This document shows, piece after piece, positions 1 through 14,771 of a stretch of DNA of 64,000 nucleotides. The notes beneath the pieces were generated by a model. The model ran no database searches, had not been told where the DNA came from, and worked only from the letters and a program-made list of their open reading frames with translations. Position 1 is the first letter of the stretch, and each line of letters opens with the position of its first letter. The stretch spans positions 124,001 through 188,000 of the forward strand of contig NZ_JAAMQJ010000003.1 of the NCBI RefSeq assembly GCF_013523125.1, written 5' to 3'. The stretch comes from Pseudomonas entomophila. GTDB taxonomy: Bacteria > Pseudomonadota > Gammaproteobacteria > Pseudomonadales > Pseudomonadaceae. The translations under genes were made by a program, and so were the position numbers.

Positions 1-212
<212 letters not shown>

Positions 213-276
213 CTGTCCTTCCTGTGACATCGCAGACGATGACGTCGCGATCACGAGTTAACAACCGGAGTGTCAA

Positions 277-615
277 ATGAGCTTTCTGATTCCAGCCGCC
301 TATGCGGATGCTGCCCCTGCTGCTGCCGCAGGCCCTGCCGGTACCGGCTTCGAGTGGATCTTCCTGGTCGGTTTCCTGGTCATCTTCTACCTGATGATCT
401 GGCGTCCGCAGGCCAAGCGTGCCAAGGAGCAGAAGAACCTGCTCGGTGCCTTGCAGAAGGGCGACGAAGTGGTGACCACCGGTGGCATCGCCGGCAAGAT
501 CGTCAAGGTCGCCGACGACTTCGTGGTGCTGGAAGTGTCCGACAACGTCGAACTGAAGTTCCAGAAGGGCGCCGTGGCGGCGACCCTGCCGAAAGGTACG
601 CTCAAGGCTATCTGA
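277..615 (+). CDS. yajC: Sec translocase accessory subunit YajC
   Basis: A 112-residue protein with one membrane span (about residues 27-45, FLVGFLVIFYLMIWRPQAKR) followed by a basic cytoplasmic tail, the size and topology of YajC. The Pro-Gln-rich WRPQAKRAKEQ just after the span is characteristic of the family. A GGAG ribosome-binding site precedes the ATG. YajC associates with SecD and SecF in the inner membrane to help proton-driven release of exported proteins from SecYEG. The gene lies directly before secD and secF, which supports the call. Confidence 0.95.
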   Translation: MSFLIPAAYADAAPAAAAGPAGTGFEWIFLVGFLVIFYLMIWRPQAKRAKEQKNLLGALQKGDEVVTTGGIAGKIVKVADDFVVLEVSDNVELKFQKGAVAATLPKGTLKAI

Positions 616-639
616 GTTACCGGTTTTATTTTTCCAGTC

Positions 640-658
640 GGGGCGCGCAACGCGCCCC
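640..658 (+). other. GC-rich hairpin between yajC and secD
   Basis: Perfect 8-bp inverted repeat GGGGCGCG / CGCGCCCC with a 3-nt loop, 24 bp after the yajC stop and about 21 bp before the secD start. No T-run follows, so it is not a canonical terminator. It could stabilise the upstream mRNA or tune secD translation. The structure is seen directly; the role is inference. Confidence 0.5.
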
Positions 659-679
659 GCGTCTTGAACGGGCGGCGTG

Positions 680-2545
680 ATGCTCAACAAATACCCTCTG
701 TGGAAATACGCACTGATCGTGCTGGTACTGGCGGTCGGCTTCATTTATTCCGCTCCCAACCTCTATCCGGACGATCCGGCGGTGCAGATCAGCGGTGCCA
801 GTACGGCGCTGCAGATCAACCAGGCCGATCTCGACCGTGCCAGCAAGGCCTTGACCGATGCCGGCATCACCGTCAAGGGCACCAACCTGGGCGAGCAGGG
901 CAAGGGCGCGCTGTTGCGTCTGGCCAACCAGGAAGACCAGCTGCCTGCCAAGGACGTAGTCCGCAAGGTGCTGGGCGATGACTACGTGGTGGCGCTGAAC
1001 CTGGCTCCGACCACCCCGCAATGGCTGCGCAACCTCGGCGCCAGCCCCATGAAGCTCGGCCTGGACCTGTCCGGTGGCGTGCACTTCCTGCTGGAAGTGG
1101 ACATGGACAAGGCCATGAGCGCGCGCATGAAAGTGTACGAAGGCGAGGTCAAGACCTTGCTGCGCAAAGAACGCATCCGTTACCGCAGCCTGCCACAGCA
1201 GGACGGCGCGATCATGCTCGGCTTCGCCGACGATGCGACCCGCGAACAGGCCCGCAGCCTGGTGCGCAAGAATTTCAACGATTTCGACCTGACCACCAAT
1301 GAGCGCAACGATCTGGCGGTCCTGCGCCTGGCCCTGACCCAGGCCAAGGTCACCGAGATTCGTGACTATGCGGTCAAGCAGAACCTCACCACCGTGCGCA
1401 ACCGTGTCAACGAGCTGGGCGTCGCCGAGCCACTGGTGCAGCGCCAAGGCGCCAACCGCATCGTGGTCGAGCTGCCGGGCGTGCAGGACACGGCCGAAGC
1501 CAAGCGTATCCTCGGCAAGACCGCCAACCTGGAGTTCCGCTTCGGCGCCGAACCCGGTGCCTCGCGCGCGACCACCGAGGTCTTCGAGTTCCGTGATGGC
1601 GGTCGTTCCGCTGCCGTCGAGCGTGGCCTGATCATCACCGGTGACCAGGTGACCGATGCCCAGGCGGGCTACGACGAGCACGGTCGCCCGCAGGTCAACA
1701 TCCGTCTGGACGGCCATGGCGGCGAACTGATGAACCGTGCCACGCGCACCAACGTCGGTCGCAGCATGGCGGTGATCTTCATCGAGCAGAAGCCGGTCAC
1801 TCGCTACGAGAAGAAAGTCGTCGACGGCGTCGAGAAGGACGTCGCGGTGCAGACCTTCCAGGAAGAGAAGAAGATCATCAGCCTGGCGACCATCCAGTCC
1901 GCTCTGGGCAGCCAGTTCCGCATCACCGGCCTCAACGGCCAGGGCGAATCGTCCGAACTGGCCCTGCTGCTGCGTGCCGGTGGCCTGGCCGCACCGATGT
2001 ACTTCGCCGAAGAGCGCACCATCGGCCCGAGCCTGGGTGCCGACAACATCACCAAGGGTATCGATGCGTCGCTGTGGGGCATGCTGTTCGTCTCGCTGTT
2101 CATCATCGCCATCTACCGCGGCTTCGGCGTGATCGCCACCATCGCCCTGGCGGGCAACATGGTCCTGCTGCTGGCGCTGATGTCGCTGCTCGGCGCGACC
2201 CTGACGCTGCCAGGCATCGCCGGTATCGTGCTGACCATGGGCATGGCGGTCGACGCCAACGTGCTGATCTTCTCGCGGATTCGCGAAGAGCTGAAGGCGG
2301 GCATGTCGGCGCAACGCGCCATCCATGAAGGCTTCAACCGCGCCTACACCGCGATCATCGACGCCAACCTGACCAGCCTGCTGGTCGGCGGCATCCTGTT
2401 CGCCATGGGCACAGGGCCGGTCAAGGGCTTCGCGGTCACCATGTCCCTCGGGATTTTCACCTCGATGTTCACCGCCATCATGGTGACCCGTGCCATGGTC
2501 AACCTGACCTGCGGCGGGCGTGACATCAAGAAGCTGTGGGTTTAA
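680..2545 (+). CDS. secD: Protein translocase subunit SecD
   Basis: A 621-residue RND-type membrane protein. The N-terminal span (about residues 8-25) is followed by a large periplasmic P1 domain; near residue 120 is the conserved LGLDLSGGVHFLLEVD block, and the C-terminal third carries five further spans with the proton-path segment GMAVDANVLIFSRIREEL. SecD and SecF use the proton gradient to pull exported proteins off the periplasmic face of SecYEG. I chose ATG 680 (MLNKYPLWKY); the GTG three bases earlier is also open but MLNKYPLWKY is the family start. The Shine-Dalgarno is weak. It is followed 9 bp later by secF. Confidence 0.97.
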   Translation: MLNKYPLWKYALIVLVLAVGFIYSAPNLYPDDPAVQISGASTALQINQADLDRASKALTDAGITVKGTNLGEQGKGALLRLANQEDQLPAKDVVRKVLGDDYVVALNLAPTTPQWLRNLGASPMKLGLDLSGGVHFLLEVDMDKAMSARMKVYEGEVKTLLRKERIRYRSLPQQDGAIMLGFADDATREQARSLVRKNFNDFDLTTNERNDLAVLRLALTQAKVTEIRDYAVKQNLTTVRNRVNELGVAEPLVQRQGANRIVVELPGVQDTAEAKRILGKTANLEFRFGAEPGASRATTEVFEFRDGGRSAAVERGLIITGDQVTDAQAGYDEHGRPQVNIRLDGHGGELMNRATRTNVGRSMAVIFIEQKPVTRYEKKVVDGVEKDVAVQTFQEEKKIISLATIQSALGSQFRITGLNGQGESSELALLLRAGGLAAPMYFAEERTIGPSLGADNITKGIDASLWGMLFVSLFIIAIYRGFGVIATIALAGNMVLLLALMSLLGATLTLPGIAGIVLTMGMAVDANVLIFSRIREELKAGMSAQRAIHEGFNRAYTAIIDANLTSLLVGGILFAMGTGPVKGFAVTMSLGIFTSMFTAIMVTRAMVNLTCGGRDIKKLWV

Positions 2546-2554
2546 GGGGCTGCC

Positions 2555-3463
2555 ATGAAAACCATCAACTTCATGGGCGTACGCAACGTCGCGTTCGCCA
2601 TTACCGTGCTGCTCACCGTGCTGGCCTTGTTCAGCTGGTGGCAGAAGGGCCTGAACTTCGGCCTGGACTTCACCGGCGGTACCCTGATCGAGCTGACCTA
2701 CGAGCGCCCGGCGAACTTGCAGACGGTGCGTGACGAGCTGTCCAAGTCGGGCTTCCACGAAGCGGTCGTGCAGAGCTTCGGTGCCACCACCGACCTGCTG
2801 GTGCGCATGCCGGGCGATGACCCGCAACTGGGCACCAAGGTCGCACAGGCCCTGCAACAGGTCGGCGGCGACAACCCGGCCGTGGTCAAGCGCGTCGAGT
2901 TCGTCGGCCCGCAGGTGGGCGAGGAGCTGCGTGACCAGGGCGGTCTGGGCATGCTGCTGGCCCTGGGTGGCATCCTCATCTACCTGGCCTTCCGCTTCCA
3001 GTGGAAGTTCGCGGTCGGCGCGATCATCTCGCTGATCCACGACGTGGTGGTGACCCTGGGGATCCTGTCGTTCTTCCAGATCACCTTCGACCTGACGGTG
3101 CTCGCGGCGGTACTGGCGATCATCGGCTACTCGCTCAACGACACCATCGTGGTCTTCGACCGTGTGCGCGAGAACTTCCGCGTCATGCGCAAGGCCTCGC
3201 TGATCGAGAACATCAACGTCTCTACCACCCAGACGCTGCTGCGCACCATCGCCACCTCAGTGTCGACCTTGCTGGCCATCGCCGCCTTGCTGTTCTTCGG
3301 CGGCGACAACCTGTTCGGCTTCTCGCTGGCCCTGTTCATCGGTGTTCTGGCCGGTACCTACTCGTCGATCTACATCGCCAACGTGGTGCTGATCTGGCTG
3401 AACCTGAACAGCGAAGACCTGATTCCGCCGGTCAAGGCCGAGGGTGTGGACGACCGTCCATGA
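2555..3463 (+). CDS. secF: Protein translocase subunit SecF
   Basis: A 302-residue partner of SecD. It has an N-terminal span, the LNFGLDFTGGTLIEL block typical of SecF near residue 30, a short periplasmic domain, and five C-terminal spans with YSLNDTIVVFDRVREN, the SecF version of the proton-path motif. An AAGGGG-type ribosome-binding site precedes the ATG, 9 bp after secD, so the two are co-transcribed and probably co-translated. The operon ends at the terminator downstream. Confidence 0.97.
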   Translation: MKTINFMGVRNVAFAITVLLTVLALFSWWQKGLNFGLDFTGGTLIELTYERPANLQTVRDELSKSGFHEAVVQSFGATTDLLVRMPGDDPQLGTKVAQALQQVGGDNPAVVKRVEFVGPQVGEELRDQGGLGMLLALGGILIYLAFRFQWKFAVGAIISLIHDVVVTLGILSFFQITFDLTVLAAVLAIIGYSLNDTIVVFDRVRENFRVMRKASLIENINVSTTQTLLRTIATSVSTLLAIAALLFFGGDNLFGFSLALFIGVLAGTYSSIYIANVVLIWLNLNSEDLIPPVKAEGVDDRP

Positions 3464-3497
3464 TCCTGCCCTGACGCCCCTGGGCGGACACGAAGAA

Positions 3498-3528
3498 GGC
3501 GCGAGCATTGAACTCGCGCCTTTTTTTT
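3498..3528 (+). terminator. Rho-independent terminator of the yajC-secDF operon
   Basis: Stem GGCGCGAG / CTCGCGCC with a 7-nt loop, immediately followed by eight T residues. It lies 34 bp after the secF stop. Confidence 0.93.
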
Positions 3529-3586
3529 CGCTCCAAGGCCGGGAAGAGCGCGGGCGCGGACCCGCAGACAAGATCAGGAGGTTCAG

Positions 3587-4135
3587 GTGAACAAATCAAT
3601 GCTCGTGGGTGCGGTCCTGGGTGCTGTCGCAGTGACTGCCGGAGGTGCATTCGCCACCTACAGCTTGGTCAACAAGGGGCCTGAGTATGCCCAGGTGACC
3701 GACGTTCAGCCGATCAAGAAAACCATCAAGACCCCTCGCCAGGTGTGCAAGGACGTGACCGTCACGCGCCAGCGGCCGGTTCAGGACCAGCATCAGATCG
3801 CAGGGAGCGTGTTGGGCGCTGTGGCCGGTGGCCTACTGGGCAACCAGATCGGCGGCGGTACCGGCAAAAAGATCGCCACCGTGGCGGGTGCCGTGGGTGG
3901 CGGTTACGCAGGTAACAAGGTGCAGGAGCACATGCAGAACGGCGACACCTACACCACCACGCAGACGCGCTGCAACACGGTCAATGACGTGAGCGAAGAG
4001 GTGGTGGGGTACAACGTGAAGTATTCGATTGGCGACAAGGCCGGGCAGGTGAAGATGGACCGTGACCCAGGCTCGACCATCCCGCTGGATGACAACGGTC
4101 GGTTGGTGCTAAGCGAGGCGCGGACCGGGCAGTGA
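3587..4135 (+). CDS. Glycine-zipper 2TM-domain envelope protein
   Basis: A 182-residue protein starting at GTG 3587, placed by the AGGAGG ribosome-binding site 7 bp upstream. An N-terminal hydrophobic segment (VGAVLGAVAVTAGGAFATYSL) looks like a signal anchor. The middle (about residues 70-107) is a glycine-zipper repeat, AGSVLGAVAGGLLGNQIGGG then a second hydrophobic glycine-rich stretch, as in the SlyB/Rcp 17-kDa surface antigen families. A conserved QVCKDV and TRCNTV Cys pair flanks the zipper. The lipobox Cys of SlyB is absent, so it is not a lipoprotein by sequence. Exact function unknown; an envelope-integrity role is inference from the family. Monocistronic, with its own upstream space after the secF terminator. 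Confidence 0.8.
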   Translation: MNKSMLVGAVLGAVAVTAGGAFATYSLVNKGPEYAQVTDVQPIKKTIKTPRQVCKDVTVTRQRPVQDQHQIAGSVLGAVAGGLLGNQIGGGTGKKIATVAGAVGGGYAGNKVQEHMQNGDTYTTTQTRCNTVNDVSEEVVGYNVKYSIGDKAGQVKMDRDPGSTIPLDDNGRLVLSEARTGQ

Positions 4136-4180
4136 GTCGGGGCTGATACGAGGCAGGCTTGCGCGTGCAGGAGCAGCCCC

Positions 4181-4508
4181 GACAGGGCCTCATCGCTGGC
4201 AAGCCAGCTCCCATCCAGATTTCTGCAACTTGTCGATGTAGATATGGCTGCGCAAGCAATCTGTGGGGCGGGCTTGCCCGCGATGCAGGCGGCGCCTGAC
4301 AGGGCCCTATCGCTGGCAAGCCAGCTCCCACCCAGCTCTCTGCAACTTGTCGATGTAGATATGGCTGCGCAAGCAATCTGTGTGGGCGGGCTTGCCCGCG
4401 ATGCAGGCGGCGCCTGACAGGGCCCTATCGCTGGCAAGCCAGCTCCCACCCAGCTCTCTGCAACTTGTCGGTGTAGGCATGGCTCGCAAGCAGTCTGTGT
4501 GAGCCCCT
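4181..4508. repeat. REP-based tandem array, 117-118 bp unit, about 2.8 copies
   Basis: Units begin at 4181, 4298 and 4416 with GACAGGGCC. Each holds two short palindromes of P. putida REP style, one around GCTGGCAAGCCAGC and one around GCGGGCTTGCCCGC, joined by a constant linker (GCAACTTGTCG...). Copies 1 and 2 are near identical; the third diverges and lacks the second palindrome. The region 4508-4618 continues with degenerate GGGCCCGCAGGGCCC-type palindromes. This fills the 483-bp gap between two genes; I see no coding potential in it. Confidence 0.88.
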
Positions 4509-4618
4509 GTGCCGCGATTGGGTCCGCAGGACCCATAAGATCAGCCATGCAAGGCATGCTGGGCCCGCAGGGCCCATGAAATCATTTCTTCAGGCGTCCT
4601 AGGTGAGCGCCCGCCTCA

Positions 4619-6246
<1,628 letters not shown>

Positions 6247-6247
<1 letters not shown>

Positions 6248-8076
6248 CAGCGTGGGGTGTCCGGCAGACGTTGAACCTGGCCTCCGGTGAACTGCGCCCA
6301 GGGCAACTGACGCTCCACACGCTGGTTCTGGTTGACGCTCAGGCTGCCGGACAGGCCATCGATGCGGTTGTCAGGCAAAGCCTTGAGCTGCCCCAGGCGC
6401 GGCGCCAGGGCGTAGGCATCGGCGCCCATGGCGTACAGGCGGCCCAGGCTGCCTGCCGCTTGCGGCCACTGCTGAACCACCTGCTGACGCAGCGCATTGC
6501 CGTTGCTGGTATCGAGCAGCCATGGGGTCTCGCAGAACACGACGCCGTTCAGGTCGTTGTACTGGTTGACGTCACCGCTGGCGCTGTACAGGTTGGAAGT
6601 GGCATACACCGGCAGGTTGCCAGCGTACTGGAAGTTCAGGGTCGGCTTGATCTGCTGGGCCTGTTGCGGTGTCGCGGCCAGGAACAGGAAGTCGATGTCC
6701 TGACGGCGTGCCGGCTGGGCGGCGACATCGCCGCCGACGGCGCTTTGCAGGCTCTTGGCACGGCCTTCGCTTTGGCGTAGTTGCAGCAGGTCGGCGATCT
6801 GTTGGGCCAGGGCCACGGGCTGGGCGATGTGGTCGGCGGCCAGCAAGGTACCGCCACGGGCTTCCCAGTCCTGGCGGAAGGCCTTGAGCACACGATCGCC
6901 CCATTCACCGCTCGGCACCAGCGCCACGGCGCGCACTCGACCATCGGCATGGGCGCGGCGGGAGACTTCACGGGCCTCGTCTTCGGCCGCCAGGCCGAAC
7001 TGGAACAGCTGGGCGGGCGCTTTCTGGCCGGCGTCGGCGTAGTTCAGGGCCAGCGTGGTGATCGGCAGTTGCGGGTAGTCGGCCAGCTTCTTGACCAGCG
7101 GCTTCTCCAGCGGGCCGACCACCAGCTGAATACCGGCAGCCTGGGCGTCACGGTAGAAGTCGTCCAGCGAGGTGATGCGCGAGCTGTCGAACACCTGGAT
7201 CTTCGGCGCGGGCTGACCGGCCTGGGTGGCCTGGAAGTGCGCGGCCATGAAGCCGTCGCGCAGGGCCTTGGCCACGTTGGCCAGGGGACCTTCCTGGGGC
7301 AGCAGCAAGGCGATGCTGGTCAGCGGCTGGTTGGCCAGTTCGCGCAGCTTGGCCAGGGATTCAGGCAGTTGGCGGGCGGCAGGATGGTTCGGATACTTCG
7401 CGCGCCAGGCGTCGATCGCGGCCTGCTGGGTTTCCAGCGTGCCGGCGCGCTTGACCGCCAGGGCCAAGCTGGCCCAGCCCGCCAGGTCGTCGGTGCCCTG
7501 GCTGGCGCCTTCCAGTTGTTCGGTGGGCAGGGCGGCGACCAGCGTCCAAAGGGCTTCCTGGTTCTTGGCCGCTTGCGCCGGCTCGCTCAGCAGGGGCGCC
7601 AGCAGCGTGCGCTGGCGGGCGGCCTCGAGCGGTTGGCCATCGGCTTCCAGAGCAGCCGCATGAACGCTGTACGTACGTACCTGCAGCTCGGGCGGCAACT
7701 GACCGACGTACTGCAGGCTCGGGTGCGACAGGGCGTCGACCGCGGCCTTGGGCTGGTTGCGGCTCATGGCCAGCTCCGCCGACAGGGCGCTGGCGAAGAC
7801 CTGCTGGGCCGGCTTGAGCGAGTCGAGCTTCACCTGCTCGAGGATGTGCGTGGCGCGCGGATAGTCTTTCTGGCGATAGGCTTGATCGGCCGCGCTCAGG
7901 CGCAACAGGGCAGCTTCTTCCGGCGACTGGCTTGCAGCCGCCTGTTCGAGCAGTTGCTCGATGCTGGCATCCGGGGTGCGCGGCAGCTCGCCCAGGCGGG
8001 ACGAGGGCGAGCTGGCGCAGGCTGCCAGCAAGGCAGCGAAACAGAGGGCTGCAAGCAGCCGCAGGCAAGCGATCAT
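6247..8076 (-). CDS. lpoA: LpoA, lipoprotein activator of PBP1a
   Basis: A 609-residue protein with a lipoprotein signal (CFAALLAACASSPSS, Cys about residue 20). The N-terminal half is alpha-helical TPR-like; the C-terminal half (from about residue 260, ALLLPQEGPLANVAKALRDGF) is a periplasmic-binding-protein-type domain, the LpoA layout. Anchored in the outer membrane, LpoA reaches through the peptidoglycan to stimulate PBP1a. It starts a minus-strand operon (lpoA-yraN-diaA-BON lipoprotein) and is divergent from rsmI; the 190-bp spacer has TACAAT -10-like hexamers on both strands without a convincing -35. Confidence 0.93.
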
Positions 8077-8266
8077 GGAAAGGTCCTGTTACCTGATCAA
8101 ATAGGTCGACGATTGTACCCAAGCCGTGGCCGGGGTGCGATGTCGCTGACGTGGATCCTCCAATATAGGCGGTATGCGCCCGTCGGCGGGCAAAGATGTT
8201 TGCGCCTTGTGACCGACGGTCGGGCTACAATGGCGCTTTCGATTCGAATCAAGACAGGTGTACGCA

Positions 8267-9142
8267 GTGACAGAGGTTCCAGGCGCTTCGAAATCCACGA
8301 CCGGGACGTTGTACGTCGTCGCCACGCCGATCGGCAACCTGGACGACATCAGCGCGCGCGCGCTGAAGATCCTGGGTGCGGTGAAGCTGATTGCCGCCGA
8401 GGACACGCGTCATTCGGTACGCCTGCTGCAGCATTTCGGCATCCAGACACCGCTGGCGCCCTGCCACGAGCACAACGAGCGAGATGAAGGCAGCCGTTTC
8501 ATCGCTCGCCTGCTGGCCGGCGACGACGTGGCCCTGGTGTCCGATGCCGGCACACCGCTGATCTCCGATCCGGGTTATCACCTGGTACGCCAGGCACGCG
8601 CGGCCGGCATCGCCGTGGTGCCGGTGCCGGGTGCCTGTGCGTTGATCGCCGCGTTGTCGGCCGCCGGGCTGCCGTCCGATCGCTTCATGTTCGAAGGGTT
8701 TCTGCCGGCCAAGGCCGTGGGGCGGCGTGCCAGGCTCGAACAGGTCAAGGAAGAGCCGCGCACCCTGATCTTCTACGAAGCGCCCCATCGCATCCTGGAG
8801 TGCCTGCAGGACATGCAGGCCGTGTTCGGCGACGAGCGTCCGGCCGTGCTGGCCCGCGAACTGACCAAGACCTTCGAGACCCTCAAGGGGCTGCCGTTGG
8901 CCGAGTTGAGCGCCTTCGTGGAAAATGACAGCAATCAGCAGCGCGGCGAGTGCGTGGTGCTGGTGGCGGGTTGGAGCGCACCGGAGGACGATCAGGCCGT
9001 CAGCACCCAGGCCCTGCGCGTGCTCGACCTGCTGCTGGCGGAAATGCCGCTCAAGCGCGCAGCCGCCCTGGCGGCGGAAATCACCGGTGTGCGCAAGAAC
9101 CTGCTGTACCAGGCAGCGCTGGAAAAACAGAAGGGCGACTGA
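8267..9142 (+). CDS. rsmI: 16S rRNA (cytidine-1402-2'-O)-methyltransferase RsmI
   Basis: A 291-residue tetrapyrrole-methylase-fold enzyme. [17 protein letters not shown] is the family signature; AAEDTRHS and [14 protein letters not shown] follow. RsmI puts the 2'-O-methyl on C1402 in the 30S decoding centre; RsmH, encoded downstream, makes the N4-methyl on the same base, so both halves of m4Cm1402 are encoded within 3 kb. I chose GTG 8267 (MTEVPGAS); GTG 8258 is an in-frame alternative. AGACAGG is the likely ribosome-binding site. Confidence 0.95.
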   Translation: MTEVPGASKSTTGTLYVVATPIGNLDDISARALKILGAVKLIAAEDTRHSVRLLQHFGIQTPLAPCHEHNERDEGSRFIARLLAGDDVALVSDAGTPLISDPGYHLVRQARAAGIAVVPVPGACALIAALSAAGLPSDRFMFEGFLPAKAVGRRARLEQVKEEPRTLIFYEAPHRILECLQDMQAVFGDERPAVLARELTKTFETLKGLPLAELSAFVENDSNQQRGECVVLVAGWSAPEDDQAVSTQALRVLDLLLAEMPLKRAAALAAEITGVRKNLLYQAALEKQKGD

Positions 9143-9197
9143 TCCGACGCATCTAGCGCTTGTCCCGCGTGGCGTCTGTCGGTACCCTTGTCGGCGG

Positions 9198-9557
9198 AGA
9201 GTCGATTGGACAGTCGCTGCCAGCATTCGTTCCGCGAAGGCTGGGGGAGGAAAGTCCGGGCTCCATAGGGCAGAGTGCCAGGTAACGCCTGGGAGGCGCG
9301 AGCCTACGGAAAGTGCCACAGAAAACAACCGCCTAAGCGCTTCGGCGCCGGTAAGGGTGAAAAGGTGCGGTAAGAGCGCACCGCACGTCTGGCAACAGTG
9401 CGTGGCTAGGTAAACCCCACTCGGAGCAAGACCAAATAGGGTTCCATATGGCGCGGCCCGCGTTGGAACCGGGTAGGTTGCTAGAGGCGTCCAGTGATGG
9501 CCGTCGTAGAGGAATGACTGTCCTCGACAAAACCCGGCTTACAGATCGACTCTCCAC
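9198..9557 (+). ncRNA. rnpB: RNase P RNA, bacterial class A
   Basis: The ends pair to form P1: AGAGTCGAT near 9198 with ATCGACTCT near 9545-9553. The universally conserved GAGGAAAGTCCGGGCTC lies at about 9247, ACAGAAAACAACCGCC at about 9318, and the 3' conserved block (ATGACTGTCCTCGACAAAACCCGGCTTACAGATCG) at about 9514, all in proper order. This RNA is the catalytic part of RNase P, which trims tRNA 5' leaders. It lies between rsmI and mraZ as is usual in Pseudomonas. Exact termini are estimated to a few bases. Confidence 0.97.
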
Positions 9558-9864
9558 CTCTTTTCCCTCGGCCAGTGCCCGCCGAGCGGTCCTGGGTAAG
9601 ATGAAAAAATCTTACTCCTGATGCAGTGCCTCAGCATTGTCGCCCAAGTCCTTGAAAGGGCAGCCAATCGCTCTTCGATTCGTCTTCAAAAGCCCTGTCC
9701 TTCGATCGTTTGCGACGCTAAATCTTGGCCCCGTAAAGGATTTCCTTATGAACGTGCCTTGACGGTGCGGCGAGCGGATTCCTATAGTGTGCGCGAGTGG
9801 CGAAAAGTGGGATGAAGTGGGTTTTTTTGCCATCATCCAGCTCACAATGTAGGGAATCGCAGCC
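9558..9864 (+). promoter_or_regulatory. mraZ leader with sigma70-type promoter for the dcw cluster
   Basis: This 307-bp gap after rnpB holds no gene. A 7-bp stem (GTAAGAT/ATCTTAC, 9596-9615) follows rnpB. A good sigma70-type promoter is TTGACG at 9759-9764, an 18-bp spacer, and TATAGT at 9783-9788. Transcription would start near 9795, about 70 bp before the GTG of mraZ. The MraZ boxes listed next lie immediately downstream of the -10. Confidence 0.8.
9798..9822 (+). promoter_or_regulatory. Triple MraZ operator upstream of mraZ
   Basis: Three direct repeats TGGCG, TGGGA and TGGGT start at 9798, 9808 and 9818, separated by exactly 5 bp (AAAAG, TGAAG). This is the TGGGN-N5 arrangement known for E. 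coli MraZ at its own promoter. The boxes cover the predicted transcription start, which fits autorepression by blocking RNA polymerase. Confidence 0.85.
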
Positions 9865-10320
9865 GTGTTTCGCGGAGCCAATGCCATCAGCCTCGACGCA
9901 AAAGGCAGGCTCGCCATGCCGAGTCGGTATCGCGACGAGCTGGATTCGCGGTGTGCTGGTCAGCTGATCGTGACGATCGATGCCTCCGACCCCTGCCTGT
10001 GCGTGTACCCGCTCGACGAGTGGGAGCATATCGAAGCCAAGTTGCGCGCGTTGCCTTCCTTGCGCGAAGAGAACCGTCGCCTTCAGCGTCTGCTGATCGG
10101 CAATGCGGTGGATCTTGAGCTCGATGGCAGTGGGCGCTTTCTGGTGCCACTCCGACTGCGTGAGTACGCGCGGCTCGACCGCAAGGCCATGCTGGTAGGG
10201 CAACTGAATAAATTCCAGCTGTGGGATGAAGAGGCCTGGGACACCGTCTCGGCCGCCGACCTTGCAGCTATTCGACAACCGGGCGCCATGCCCGATGATT
10301 TGCGTGATCTGATCCTGTGA
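9865..10320 (+). CDS. mraZ: Transcriptional regulator MraZ
   Basis: A 151-residue protein with two AbrB-like half domains: [25 protein letters not shown] near the N-terminus and the second [16 protein letters not shown] near residue 90, the hallmark of MraZ. It starts at GTG 9865. MraZ forms a ring that binds TGGGN repeats and represses the dcw promoter in E. coli; matching repeats lie 43 bp upstream. The stop overlaps the start of rsmH by 4 bp (GTGA). Confidence 0.97.
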   Translation: MFRGANAISLDAKGRLAMPSRYRDELDSRCAGQLIVTIDASDPCLCVYPLDEWEHIEAKLRALPSLREENRRLQRLLIGNAVDLELDGSGRFLVPLRLREYARLDRKAMLVGQLNKFQLWDEEAWDTVSAADLAAIRQPGAMPDDLRDLIL

Positions 10321-11260
10321 CCATAGATAGCGGCTTCAACCATATCACCGTGCTGCTCAACGAGGCTGTCGATGCCCTGGCCCTACGTGCCGATGGCTGC
10401 TACCTCGACGGTACTTTCGGCCGCGGTGGGCATAGCCGTCTGATCCTCGAACGACTGGGGCCACAGGGCCGACTACTGGGCTTCGACAAAGACCCACAAG
10501 CGATTGCCACGGGGCAAGCGCTGGCGGCCGAAGACGGCCGCTTTGTCATTGTGCAGCGCAGTTTTGCCGAGATGGGCCAGGAGCTGGCCGCGCGTGATCT
10601 GGCGGGCAAGGTCAACGGCGTGCTGCTCGACCTGGGCGTGTCCTCGCCCCAGCTGGACGACCCCGAGCGCGGCTTCAGCTTCATGAACGATGGCCCCCTG
10701 GACATGCGCATGGACCCCGAACGTGGCCAGAGCGCCGCACAGTTCATCGCCAGCGCGCCGGAAGAAGAAATCGCCCGGGTGTTCAAGGAGTACGGCGAAG
10801 AGCGCTTCGCCAAGCGCATGGCCCGGGCCGTGGTCGAGCGCCGCGAGCAGACCCCGTTCACCCGCACCAGCGACCTGGCCGACGTGATCAAGGTCGCCAA
10901 CCCGGCTTGGGAGAAGGGCAAGAACCCGGCGACCCGTGCGTTCCAGGGGTTGCGCATCCACGTCAACAACGAACTGGGCGACCTCGAGGCCGGCCTGCAG
11001 GCCGCGCTGGATGCCTTGGAAGTGGGCGGTCGCCTGGTGGTCATCAGCTTTCACTCCCTGGAAGACCGTATCGTCAAACTGTTCATGCGCAAGCTGGCCA
11101 AGGGCGAGGCCGACAACCTGCCGCGCAACCTGCCTGTGCGCCATGAGCCGTTCCAGCCCTTCATCAAGGTCCATGGCAAGGCCCAGTTCGCCTCCGAGGC
11201 CGAGCTCAAGGCCAACCCACGGGCACGCAGCGCCGTCATGCGCGTGGCGGAGAAGCTCAG

Positions 11261-11264
<4 letters not shown>
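10317..11264 (+). CDS. rsmH: 16S rRNA (cytosine-1402-N4)-methyltransferase RsmH
   Basis: A 315-residue methyltransferase. [13 protein letters not shown] opens the protein; the SAM site is [11 protein letters not shown], followed by [12 protein letters not shown] and the C-terminal [13 protein letters not shown]. It methylates N4 of C1402 in the small subunit. It starts at GTG 10317 inside the mraZ stop codon and overlaps ftsL by 4 bp, so expression is tied to the dcw transcript. Confidence 0.97.

Positions 11265-14767
<3,503 letters not shown>

Positions 14768-14771
<4 letters not shown>

Noticed and set aside
626..3040. 804-codon open frame on the minus strand opposite secD/secF
   Set aside because: It is antisense to two certain genes, has the Gln/His/Asp-rich composition of a complement of GC-rich coding DNA, and shows no domain or ribosome-binding site.
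6781..8487. Long plus-strand open frame opposite lpoA
   Set aside because: Gly/Gln/Arg-rich antisense reading of lpoA; it also runs into the rsmI start in another frame.
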